Shown here: positions 8,758-16,520 of the stretch, piece by piece
Layout: each line of letters starts with the position of its first letter
How positions within the stretch are numbered: the stretch's first letter is position 1
Assembly (NCBI RefSeq): GCF_009800925.1
Contig: NZ_WOYF01000004.1
Coordinates: 186,001-250,000 of the forward strand
Length of the DNA: 64,000 bases
Source: Budvicia diplopodorum
GTDB lineage: Bacteria > Pseudomonadota > Gammaproteobacteria > Enterobacterales > Enterobacteriaceae
Direction: 5' to 3'
Translations under genes and position numbers: made by a program
The notes under the pieces: generated by a model
The model's input: only the letters and a program-made list of their open reading frames with translations
Databases searched by the model: none
What the model was told of the DNA's origin: nothing

Positions 8758-9020
8758 GTGAATAGCCACGCCATTGAACCGTCTGAAACCGGTGCCGTAT
8801 GGTATCTATATACTGAGCACGGCAGATAATTGGCTCTACACCAAGACCAAGATATCCGTAGGTATTATATCAATAGGGAAACGGTATAAAAGCTTCACGC
8901 GGTGCAGACCAGCTAACGTTGGTTTATCAGCAAAAAATGGGGGAATGCTTGAAGCCCTGAAGCGGGACTATCGAATTAAGTAACTCAGTATGCAGCAGAA
9001 AAAAACATTGGTCAGCAAGC
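8758..9020 (+). pseudogene. Degenerate second copy of yhbQ (GIY-YIG protein)
   Basis: The DNA follows intact yhbQ (from 10016): a GTG start, then codons for SHAIEPSETGAVWYLY matching [17 protein letters not shown] two-base deletion then shifts the frame and a stop follows. Downstream, fragments such as TADNWLYT and EALKRDYRIK still match TADNRLYT and [10 protein letters not shown] in other frames. The similarity stops at about 9028, where copy B begins. It is a decayed product of the tandem duplication. Confidence 0.85.
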
Positions 9021-9028
9021 GGGAGTCC

Positions 9029-9110
9029 ATATTCATGCTGAATAATAACCGGAACCTGTAGTGCGGCCCTAAGAGAGCCAAGATAATTACACCTTTCCGT
9101 TTTATCTAAA
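9029..9110 (-). pseudogene. Remnant of the exporter gene 5' end
   Basis: On the minus strand this stretch encodes NYLGSLRAALQVPVIIQHEY, which matches LPYLGSIKTVTQVPVILQHEY at the start of the intact exporter (7882). It breaks exactly before the catalytic TECG segment, where it is fused to the reverse complement of the yhbQ remnant. This is the left edge of duplication copy B and marks the duplication junction. It cannot make an exporter. Confidence 0.85.
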
Positions 9111-9132
9111 CTTTCATTTGATTTAAACAATA

Positions 9133-9224
9133 AAGCCCCCTCATGACTTAAAAAACAAGCCAATCCCAATGCTATTTACATAACATTTATGATCAAATAT
9201 TTTATTAAAGTCAGAGGGAGCTAT
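9133..9224 (-). terminator. Long-range inverted repeat downstream of peptide B
   Basis: This is the copy-B counterpart of 7923-8015, with arms AAGCCCCCTCATGACTT (9133-9149) and AAGTCAGAGGGAGCTA (9208-9223). In copy B no functional exporter follows, so it may simply end the peptide B transcript. Confidence 0.45.
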
Positions 9225-9340
9225 TAAAATAAAAACTTAACAATCTATTTTAAATAGAAACTGGAGTTAAGATTTATATAATCAGTAAGATACTATGATG
9301 TATTTATTCAACTAAATAAACGTATCAAGCATCCGACCAA

Positions 9341-9481
9341 TTAACAGCAGCGGCGTGGCTTACATGGCTTCATCAGTTTTGGTGGTCCAAAACAGATTGT
9401 AGGTTTAATAGTAAAAAAACCAGAGAAAGCAACTGAACCACCAACTACTTTGTTGCCTTGAGCCATTGGTACTTCTTTCAT
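9341..9481 (-). CDS. Double-glycine peptide B (cysteine-rich, cationic; candidate microcin-like precursor)
   Basis: A 46-residue frame starting at the ATG at 9481. An AAGGGAG Shine-Dalgarno lies five bases upstream, so the longer frame starting at 9541 is not needed. Leader MKEVPMAQGNKVVGG matches peptide A's leader at 9 of 15 positions and ends in Gly-Gly. The 31-residue mature part starts SVAFSGFFTIKPTICFG and ends KPCKPRRCC. It has four cysteines and six Lys/Arg with no acidic residue. This suggests a disulfide-bonded, membrane-active peptide or an otherwise modified one. Export would be by the intact C39/HlyD pair acting in trans. No modification enzyme or immunity gene is visible nearby. 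Confidence 0.8.
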   Translation of the reverse strand: MKEVPMAQGNKVVGGSVAFSGFFTIKPTICFGPPKLMKPCKPRRCC

Positions 9482-10015
9482 ATAAACTCCCTTATGAAAT
9501 AATATAGTTAAGATTAATTTCGCCGAAATTATATCCGGCACTGGTATTATATATGTACATTAAAAATAAAAACAATAACAAAAATCGGATAAAATAATGA
9601 CGATCAAACACGCAATGAGATTAATTAAGACATTTAACGATTAAATATGAAGATATAATTTCATCCAAGACAAATTAATGAGTTTAAATAACAAAAAACA
9701 ACTCATTAAATACAAGCGCACTCCAACTTATATCTTAAAAAATCTCATACTCCGATGTATACATAATTTAATACTACCATCTCCTGATAAAGCAGGGGGG
9801 AAATGCCAAGCTTCTTCTCGATATTTTCTAATCGATAGCTACCATAGCCAACGCACCTACAGCTGGAAGTATGGCGGGCATCTATCGCTTGGTTGCCTAT
9901 TATTGATAGAATGCGCGGAGCGCCTTAACGCGCTACCGAGCAACGGTTTTAACTTAACCAGTAGCTATTTGCCGTTGTGACTGCTGTTGCAAAAATGACT
10001 TAAAAAAGAGAAGTT
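9482..10015. other. Upstream region of peptide B, no gene seen
   Basis: It holds the peptide B promoter (next entry) and continues as a diverged copy of 8267-8757 up to yhbQ. A 100-codon frame at 9678-9980 is open, but the duplicated counterpart in copy A is not, and its composition is not protein-like. I treat it as noncoding. Confidence 0.5.
9546..9551 (-). promoter_or_regulatory. Putative -10 box of peptide B promoter
   Basis: TATAAT on the minus strand, about 65 bases before the peptide B start codon, in the same position as in copy A. The upstream run of A/T tracts is also conserved between the copies. Confidence 0.5.
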
Positions 10016-10339
10016 GTGAATAATCACTCCATTCAGCCACCTGAAACCGATGTCATATGGTATCTATATATGCTGCGCACGGCAGATAATCGGCTATACA
10101 CAGGAATAACCACCAGCATTGAGCGCAGATTTAAACAACATCAGACGGGCAAAGGTGCGAAAGCCTTACGTGGAGCAGGCCTGCTAACGTTGGTTTATCA
10201 GCAAAAAGTGGGCGGACGTTCTGAAGCCCTGAAGCTGGAGTACCGAATTAAGCAGCTCAGTAAGCAGCAGAAAGAAAGGTTGGTCAGCAATCAGGCCATT
10301 CCAATAGACTGCTGGAATGGCCTGATAAACAATAGCTAA
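10016..10339 (+). CDS. yhbQ: GIY-YIG nuclease-fold protein YhbQ
   Basis: A small GIY-YIG domain protein of 107 residues (E. coli YhbQ has 100). The core is intact: [36 protein letters not shown] and [16 protein letters not shown]. coli YhbQ is reported to be a DNA nuclease; the role here is inferred by homology. The GTG start at 10016 follows AAGAG. The last 13 codons are encoded by a 12-bp inverted repeat (10292-10303 with 10313-10324) that resembles a terminator stem read as protein. A broken copy lies at 8758-9020. Confidence 0.9.
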   Translation: MNNHSIQPPETDVIWYLYMLRTADNRLYTGITTSIERRFKQHQTGKGAKALRGAGLLTLVYQQKVGGRSEALKLEYRIKQLSKQQKERLVSNQAIPIDCWNGLINNS

Positions 10340-10353
10340 TCTAACCAGCGCCG

Positions 10354-12474
10354 CTATTTATTTCCTTTCTTCACCGGTTTTTTCTGTGTATGGCCCTTAC
10401 CCTTTGGCTCAGCGTTCATCTGCTGTAGTACCGAACTGCACTGATTTTCCTCACCTTCGCTCGGTGAAGCCAACGCCAGTAGCGCTGCAGGTGGAGAGAT
10501 AAAAACGCCCAGCGCGACGGCCGCTACGCCGCGCACCAACAGTGGACCCGCTTCAACGCCGGGATCTGGATTTTTAAACGTTCCTTTAACATACAGCGGT
10601 GAACGCAGGGTTAACACCCTCATCCCTTTGCTCTGTGGATCGATCTTTAAATCCATTTTTTCGCTGGCAAAGTTGGTATACCCGGTAATATTAATGATCA
10701 CATTTTCAGTATCAAACACGAACAGCTGCGGAGTAGCCACACCATCTTTAACGTTTACATCCGCCGCCACGCAGTTAATCCCCACCTCATCATCACCGAA
10801 AATCTCTGAAACCAGATAGTTACCAACGTTGAGCCCAAGAATTTCCATCAGGCCGCGGCTGATTAAGCCGTCATTCATCAGAATACGTAGTTCACCGTTG
10901 CTGGTAGCCAGCAGCGCGGCCACTGAATTACCGCGTCCAGTTAACGTTGCATCACCGTTGATTTGCCCCTTACTGTTCATCATCGCCTCCACTTCAGGCA
11001 ATAGCTGTTTCAGTTGGAAACGCCGGGCATGCATATCGACTCTTCCTGACATTGGGCTTTTACTGCCGTCTAAACGAACGGTGGAATTAAGCTTGCCGCC
11101 GGCGACGCTAAAGTTGAGAGGGTCCATCAACAGTAAACCGTTATTCAACACTAAGTGGGTATTCAGGTCGCTCACCGGCAGTGACTTACCGTGTTGAATA
11201 TATTTGGCGCTAAATTTTACGTCTGCATCCATTACGTCCCAGCTTTTGGTTTCAAACGGCTCAACCGGTAGTACTTTGTCCGTTGGCTGGCGAGTTTTTT
11301 CACCGCGGTTGCTCTTCTCTTTATTGGAATCAGCACCAATTAGCGGAGCCAAATCGGTAAACAATAGCTGCTTAGATTCCAGCTCACCGCTGAGTTTAGG
11401 CCGCGGTTTAGCAGAGACATATTTGAGATTACCGCGAATGTCGCTACTGCCAATTTTGCCGTTGAAGTTCTGATAGTCAAACGATGCCCCGCCTTCCTGA
11501 TGCAGTCGGGCGATTAGTCGGCCATCGGTTGAGTACGGAGGGGTATTAGGTAATAAGACACCGGTTAAACCATACAGGTTACCTAAGCTTTTACCGGAAA
11601 ATTTGAGCTGTAGATCAAGCTCAGCAAGGTTCATCGGGTCAATCAAGGTTCCGGCCAATATCACCCTAGTGGTACCAGAACGCACATCGGCCTGTACGGG
11701 AAAAGGCTTATCGCTGCTTCTTAAAGAAAGCATACCGCCAATCTTTCCGTTACCGCTCAGAGGCTCGCCTTTATATTTACCGTCTACTTTCCAGCCAAAT
11801 ACATATTCAGGTACGCCGGTATCAGATGTTACGGCGACCTTACCCCCTTTGTTATCACCTTTGTCGCTACCCGTCACTTCGCTAAAGGGTAACGGCTTGC
11901 CCAAAGGGTCGATAGCCGCCCGAAAATCCGCCTTCAGAGTGACGTCTTTGAAATCAATCTGGCCTTTGTCAAACACGATATCGTTAATACTGACCGACCA
12001 GGCGGACGGTTTTTGGCCTGAGTCGGTGCTATCCGTATTGGCCAGATTGAAGGTCCAGTTGTTATCGCCATTGGCTAAACGCAGGAGGGAAGCCGTGGGC
12101 TGTTTCAGCCATATGCGCGGAATGAGTACTTCTTTATGCAATAAAGCCAAAGGCGCAATGCTGGCATCGATTCGTTGCAAAGTTACCATGCTATCGCCAG
12201 GAATATTAGCCGGGTTGCCTAACACAATATCTTCAGCATGAAGATGCGGCCACGGCACCCAGCTGCGCCAGCCCGTTTCGTCGGGCTGACGCGCCCAATT
12301 AACGCCAAAATCGCCGCGAATGGCAAACGGCCTTTGCAGCTCGGTAGAAACCTTTTCATTAATCATTGGCTTCAGGCGATTCCAGTCATAAACCATCACG
12401 AAAATAACCGCGACAGCAATCACCAGTAGTATCCCGCCACCAACCCAGCTGAAAGCCTTTCCTGTTCTAGTCAT
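10354..12474 (-). CDS. AsmA-family protein (YhjG-like)
   Basis: A 706-residue inner-membrane-anchored protein with one N-terminal helix (about residues 9-30) and a very long periplasmic part. The N-terminus (YDWNRLKPMINEKVSTELQRPF) is typical of AsmA-family proteins, and AsmA C-terminal blocks occur around residues 440-640. These proteins are thought to form long grooves that move lipids between membranes or to affect outer-membrane assembly. The length is near that of E. coli YhjG (about 690). The C-terminal tail is strongly basic. It converges on yhbQ with 15 bp between the stops. YhjG identity is a best guess. Confidence 0.75.
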   Translation of the reverse strand: MTRTGKAFSWVGGGILLVIAVAVIFVMVYDWNRLKPMINEKVSTELQRPFAIRGDFGVNWARQPDETGWRSWVPWPHLHAEDIVLGNPANIPGDSMVTLQRIDASIAPLALLHKEVLIPRIWLKQPTASLLRLANGDNNWTFNLANTDSTDSGQKPSAWSVSINDIVFDKGQIDFKDVTLKADFRAAIDPLGKPLPFSEVTGSDKGDNKGGKVAVTSDTGVPEYVFGWKVDGKYKGEPLSGNGKIGGMLSLRSSDKPFPVQADVRSGTTRVILAGTLIDPMNLAELDLQLKFSGKSLGNLYGLTGVLLPNTPPYSTDGRLIARLHQEGGASFDYQNFNGKIGSSDIRGNLKYVSAKPRPKLSGELESKQLLFTDLAPLIGADSNKEKSNRGEKTRQPTDKVLPVEPFETKSWDVMDADVKFSAKYIQHGKSLPVSDLNTHLVLNNGLLLMDPLNFSVAGGKLNSTVRLDGSKSPMSGRVDMHARRFQLKQLLPEVEAMMNSKGQINGDATLTGRGNSVAALLATSNGELRILMNDGLISRGLMEILGLNVGNYLVSEIFGDDEVGINCVAADVNVKDGVATPQLFVFDTENVIINITGYTNFASEKMDLKIDPQSKGMRVLTLRSPLYVKGTFKNPDPGVEAGPLLVRGVAAVALGVFISPPAALLALASPSEGEENQCSSVLQQMNAEPKGKGHTQKKPVKKGNK

Positions 12475-12787
12475 AGCACTATCCTACAGGCAGATAAAAC
12501 GACGCCGCTAAGGATAAAAATTAATCGTGGGCAGGCGCTCGTCATTGAAAGGGAGTGTATTAAGCCTAGTTCAAAATATTAGGAAGTTCATGCAGCAGAT
12601 TCACCGTGGCTAAAGCTTTTCGCTATTTTCCGAAATGTGCCGCGCGCCACGAAAGTTCACAAAGCAAACTAATTGAGCAAAAAAATGCTTTACATGAGGT
12701 ATAGATCAACATTATTTTATTAAAAAATGCATTTGTGCATATTTCTCTAGCTAATTAGTTCGAATTCTAAACTAATTGGAGGCCAAG
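12475..12787. promoter_or_regulatory. Divergent control region of the AsmA-like gene and the ROK operon
   Basis: An AT-rich 300-bp gap. A perfect 8-bp inverted repeat (AATTAGTT, 12753-12760, and AACTAATT, 12770-12777), centred on a GAATTC core, runs directly into the GGAGG ribosome-binding site of the ROK gene. This position suits an autoregulatory operator that blocks transcription or translation start. The rest shows nothing I can name. Confidence 0.5.
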
Positions 12788-13975
12788 GTGAGTGCTAACG
12801 TACCTAATACCCTGAGACAAATGAATAAGTCTCTTGTACTGAACATTATCCGTGAACACACCTCACTTTCACGCGCTCAAATTGCGAAAATTGCAGGTAT
12901 CACCAAGGCGACTATTTCAGAAATCGTCGCTGAGCTGTTGGATGAAAAAATCATCTACGAAAGCGGTGCTATGGAAAACAGCGGGCTTGGACGCAAAGGT
13001 ATTATGCTTAACTTCGATGCAAATCACGGCGTGGGAGTGGGTATCGATCTGGGCGGAACAAAAATTTCCTTATCGCTGTTTAATCTGAACGCTGAGCTGT
13101 TAGCAACCGAGCAGGTTGAAACCTATAAAGTTGAGACCAGCAAACAGTTCCTGCAATTATTTAATCAGACAATATGCAATCTGTTAGCTCAATACGCCAT
13201 CAGCGCCGACAAGCTAAAAGTTATCGGCATTGCCACGCCGGGCATCGTGGATTATCGCCGGGGTATCGTGCTAGAAGGCTCGCCTAATCTTCCTGAGTGG
13301 GAAAATATTGCGCTAGCGGATGAAGTATCCGCCGTATTTAACGTACCGGTCGTGCTGGAAAATGATATCCGTTCAGCCCTGATTGGCGAAATGTGGAAAG
13401 GTAAGTGCCGAAAAGTCCATAGTGCAGCATTGATTGGTGTTGGTACCGGGTTGGGAGCAGCCTTACTGATGGACGGAAAAATCATCCGCGGAGCCAACAA
13501 CGGCGCGGGTGAAATCGGATATATGATGTTCAGTCGGGAGCATTTAAAGCAAAACTGGCGCAACAAAGGCTGCTTTGAAGTTCATAGCTCCGGATCTGGC
13601 ATTAGCCAGCGTTATCAGGAAATGAGCGGGAAAACCTTCACCGCTGAAACCATCGCCCAGCTAGCTCAACGGGGCGATACTCTGGCTGATTCTTTGTTCC
13701 GAGACTTGGCGGACTATCTGGCGATCGGCATCTTAAACATTATTGCCATCGCTAATCCTGAGAAAGTCCTTCTAACCGGCGGAATAACAGGCTCATCGCC
13801 GCTGTTCCTGCATTACGTTCAGGCACATGTCAATCAGCACACGTTTACACAAACACAAATTCAGGTCGAGCAGTCTGAGCTGGGAACTCAGGCTCCTCTA
13901 TATGGCATTGCGGTACTGGCGCTCAACAGAGTTTATCCGTCAATCCAGTTTATGCCTGATGCTCAGTTAAGCTAG
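12788..13975 (+). CDS. ROK-family transcriptional regulator (NagC/XylR type)
   Basis: A 395-residue protein with an N-terminal winged helix-turn-helix (about residues 20-65: LSRAQIAKIAGITKATISE) and a ROK sugar-kinase-like domain. The ATP-binding signature is GIDLGGTKISL, followed by GVGTGLGAALLMDGKIIRGA and GAGEIGYM. Such proteins repress sugar genes until the sugar or its phosphate binds. Start choice: the TTG at 12776 opens the frame, but GTG at 12788 has GGAGG five bases upstream and is preferred. It heads an operon with a putative glycosidase and an MFS transporter, so it probably controls both. Confidence 0.9.
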   Translation: MSANVPNTLRQMNKSLVLNIIREHTSLSRAQIAKIAGITKATISEIVAELLDEKIIYESGAMENSGLGRKGIMLNFDANHGVGVGIDLGGTKISLSLFNLNAELLATEQVETYKVETSKQFLQLFNQTICNLLAQYAISADKLKVIGIATPGIVDYRRGIVLEGSPNLPEWENIALADEVSAVFNVPVVLENDIRSALIGEMWKGKCRKVHSAALIGVGTGLGAALLMDGKIIRGANNGAGEIGYMMFSREHLKQNWRNKGCFEVHSSGSGISQRYQEMSGKTFTAETIAQLAQRGDTLADSLFRDLADYLAIGILNIIAIANPEKVLLTGGITGSSPLFLHYVQAHVNQHTFTQTQIQVEQSELGTQAPLYGIAVLALNRVYPSIQFMPDAQLS

Positions 13976-13994
13976 TTTTAAGAGGATATAAGCT

Positions 13995-15266
13995 ATGTCT
14001 GGTATACATCTCCATCCACACGATATTCTTGATGAAGGCACTGAGTCTATTCTTAAACGTTTGGCGAAAATGGGAGATATTGACCACCTTTTCGTCGAAG
14101 TAAATACCATTTTTGAACGAAATCCCTATCCGGTCGGGCACCTTCCCCACAACCCTGTTCACGACGTTGTGATGGGTAGCGGAACGCTGCACGTTAAATT
14201 AGAAAACCATCAGCAAGGCGCGCTTTACCAGCGGATTGATCCAACCATTTTAGACGGTCATGACCCGCTGATGTTGATAAAACAGAAAACCGACGGAACC
14301 GGTATCAAAGTCATCCCGTGGGTCAATATTCTTAACGGCGACTTCGGTGGTAACATCAACGACAATACGGTGGTTAATTTCCACGGAGATCCGGTAGAAC
14401 ATTGGCTATGCCCAAATGCGCCGGACGTTGTGGCGTTATGGAAAAATACCTTCAGTCGCCTACAGCAGGCCTACGGCTACGATACCTACCTGATCGACCG
14501 TATTCGGTTTCCTGACTGGGCCGGAAAGTCGGTCAATCCCGGCGGTTTGTTCACCTGCTTCTGCACTCACTGCCGGCAGAAAATGAAAAAAGAAAATATC
14601 GACGTTAAAACACTAATTTTCATTCTCGAACAGTTAGTCATTTTGTTGCGTCAACATCAGTATCGAACCGTCGCTGAATATCTCTTAAAGGACCCATTGC
14701 TTAAACAATGGCAAACGTTTCGCCAGCAAAGCATTACTAATTTTGTCCGTACCCTGCTGTGTGACATAAACCAAAATGACCGCTCACTGAAGCTATGGCT
14801 TGATTTATGGCCACCGGCCTACTCATGGATTTTGGGCCAGGATTATGCAGAGCTCACCAAACTGTCACCGGCACTTAAACACTTCCCATACCATAAGCTG
14901 GGCGGAGGCGCTGACGTTCAGGGGCTTATTGAGTTCTTCGCCACGACTCCAGAGGAGAAGGAAGACGCATTTCAGGCCTTTCTTCACCTGTTTAATCTGC
15001 CTTACGAAATCAGTTACGAGTATTTCAAGGCACAGGGGTTCCCTATCGCATTTGTTAAACATCAAAATGACATCGTAAGGCAGCAATCCCAGCCCGGCAC
15101 CTTTATATTCAGCGGCATACAAATGTGGAATATCGATCCACAAAATCTAATAGACGCGGTTAACGCCGCCAAGCTTAGCGCCTGTGACGACCTCCTCTAT
15201 TACTGCTATGGCTGGGCAACGGAAGAGTTGTTCAACGCCGTAGGACAACAATCGTCTGGCGCTTAA
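13995..15266 (+). CDS. Putative TIM-barrel enzyme of carbohydrate metabolism (glycoside-hydrolase-like)
   Basis: A 423-residue cytoplasmic protein without a signal peptide. It resembles uncharacterised family-10-like glycosidase barrels: IKVIPWVNI (early strand), YDTYLIDRIRFPDWAG (strand ending in a likely active-site region), a CFCTHC motif typical of these hypothetical enzymes, then LKLWLDLWPPAYSW. I do not recognise a characterised homologue or a substrate. It lies 19 bp after the ROK gene and 33 bp before an MFS gene, so it probably acts on a sugar or glycoside imported by that transporter. The ATG at 13995 has an AGAGG site. Confidence 0.6.
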   Translation: MSGIHLHPHDILDEGTESILKRLAKMGDIDHLFVEVNTIFERNPYPVGHLPHNPVHDVVMGSGTLHVKLENHQQGALYQRIDPTILDGHDPLMLIKQKTDGTGIKVIPWVNILNGDFGGNINDNTVVNFHGDPVEHWLCPNAPDVVALWKNTFSRLQQAYGYDTYLIDRIRFPDWAGKSVNPGGLFTCFCTHCRQKMKKENIDVKTLIFILEQLVILLRQHQYRTVAEYLLKDPLLKQWQTFRQQSITNFVRTLLCDINQNDRSLKLWLDLWPPAYSWILGQDYAELTKLSPALKHFPYHKLGGGADVQGLIEFFATTPEEKEDAFQAFLHLFNLPYEISYEYFKAQGFPIAFVKHQNDIVRQQSQPGTFIFSGIQMWNIDPQNLIDAVNAAKLSACDDLLYYCYGWATEELFNAVGQQSSGA

Positions 15267-15299
15267 CTCCGTAAACCTGATCTCAGGGGAGAACAAAAC

Positions 15300-16469
15300 A
15301 TGACTAACGAACAAAAGTGGAAAGTGTTCTTTTTACTGTTCACTACCATGTTTCTGCTGGGGGGAATCCAAAATACCAAAGGTATTATTCTCGAGCAGGT
15401 ACACCATGATATTGGCCTTACGCTGTCACAGATCGGTACATTAATCTCAACCTTTCAGTATGGATTTCTGATTGCCAGCCTGCTAACCGGCTATTTTACC
15501 GATAAGAAAGGCCTGCGGTTTATGATGTTTATCGGCGCTAGCTGTATGGCCGTCGGGCTGGTCGGTACCAGCATGGCTTTTACCATCATGCTGTTTCTTG
15601 GCTTTTATATGGTTATCGGTCTGGGTATTGGCTCCATGCTGGTTTCGATCATCACGGTTATTCCTACGTTTTATAAACAGCGCGCCGGTATGATGTTCAA
15701 CGTTGCCAACGCTATGTTCGGCGTTGGTATGATTGTCACCCCGCTCATTCTGAACATGATGTTTAGTCACCATATCTCATGGCGAATGTTCTATATTGGT
15801 ATCGCCGTTATTGTTGCTTTAATCCTACTAGTTCTGACTACGCTAAAGCTGGAGAAATCTGGCGGCATGGAGATGAACGTAACGGATTTCATGCAGTTGC
15901 TGACCAACGGTCGCTTAATGTTAGTGGTTGCCTACTTGCTATTTTATGTTGCGGCTGAAGTCGCATTCCTCAACTTTTTCCCCATCTTCTATAGCTCTCT
16001 GGATATCACCAATGCAACGCTAGCAGAAAAAACCGCAACCGGCGCCTATGTCATTGCGAGTTTTGCCGTTCTGTTTACCGTAGGCCGCTTTATCGGTGGA
16101 TTTATCAACATACGTTTAGGCGAACGCAAAACGCTGATCCTATTCTCTGCCCTGTCTTTGGTTACGCTGATTATCAGCCGGATGATGGTATACGAATGGA
16201 TTTATACCTTTATGGCCTTTGGGTTTGCGATGTCAGTGCTGTTTCCAACCGCATCGGCTATCGGTACTCGTATGACCGATAAGAGCGGAAGTATGATGGG
16301 GCTTATCTACGTTGCCTCAGGGCTGGGCGGCGCATTTGCCGGTTGGCTGGTCGGGTTACTGTCTGAAACTTACGGAATAGGATTTGGCTTTAATACCCTA
16401 ATTGGCTTTGTTTGCGTATTCCTGATTTTATCCTGGTTTGTACGGGAAACGCCTCTAACCTCAAAATGA
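15300..16469 (+). CDS. MFS transporter, probably for a sugar
   Basis: A 389-residue permease with about 12 hydrophobic segments. Family signatures are GYFTDKKGLRFMM (loop 2-3) and GRFIGGFINIRLGERK (loop 8-9). It starts 33 bp after the putative glycosidase with a strong AGGGGAG site. Function is inferred from the operon: import of the sugar sensed by the ROK regulator. The family includes FucP/GlcP-like sugar symporters, but I cannot name the substrate. Confidence 0.8.
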   Translation: MTNEQKWKVFFLLFTTMFLLGGIQNTKGIILEQVHHDIGLTLSQIGTLISTFQYGFLIASLLTGYFTDKKGLRFMMFIGASCMAVGLVGTSMAFTIMLFLGFYMVIGLGIGSMLVSIITVIPTFYKQRAGMMFNVANAMFGVGMIVTPLILNMMFSHHISWRMFYIGIAVIVALILLVLTTLKLEKSGGMEMNVTDFMQLLTNGRLMLVVAYLLFYVAAEVAFLNFFPIFYSSLDITNATLAEKTATGAYVIASFAVLFTVGRFIGGFINIRLGERKTLILFSALSLVTLIISRMMVYEWIYTFMAFGFAMSVLFPTASAIGTRMTDKSGSMMGLIYVASGLGGAFAGWLVGLLSETYGIGFGFNTLIGFVCVFLILSWFVRETPLTSK

Positions 16470-16478
16470 TAAAAAGCT

Positions 16479-16507
16479 AAAGGAACGGAAAGCGCTTCCG
16501 TTCCTTT
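16479..16507. terminator. Bidirectional terminator between MFS gene and yhbS
   Basis: A 12-bp perfect stem (AAAGGAACGGAA / TTCCGTTCCTTT) with a 5-nt loop lies between two converging genes. A-rich and T-rich flanks are present on both sides. Confidence 0.8.
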
Positions 16508-16520
16508 ATGAGTCGCTTAA

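Larger units (their letters stand above)
7814..9028. repeat. Tandem duplication, copy A (about 1.2 kb)
   Basis: This copy runs from inside the exporter 5' end (ATATTCATGCTG at 7814), through the intergenic inverted repeat, peptide A and its promoter, to a degenerate yhbQ ending near 9028. Copy B follows directly at 9029. The offset between matching positions is 1210-1260 bp. The best-conserved stretches are the region next to the exporter start (7885-8016 against 9095-9226), the peptide leader and ribosome-binding site, and part of yhbQ. Confidence 0.9.
9029..10300. repeat. Tandem duplication, copy B (about 1.27 kb)
   Basis: Second copy of the unit: exporter 5' remnant, inverted repeat, peptide B, promoter region and the intact yhbQ. 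The ancestral order was probably exporter-peptide-yhbQ. After duplication, copy A kept the functional exporter and copy B kept the functional yhbQ. The copies are diverged, so the event is not recent. Confidence 0.88.

Noticed and set aside
8927-9169. 80-codon minus-strand frame
   Set aside because: It crosses the duplication junction, joining antisense yhbQ remnant to the exporter 5' remnant; an accidental fusion.
9678-9980. 100-codon plus-strand frame between peptide B and yhbQ
   Set aside because: The duplicated counterpart in copy A has stops, there is no convincing ribosome-binding site, and the product lacks protein-like composition.
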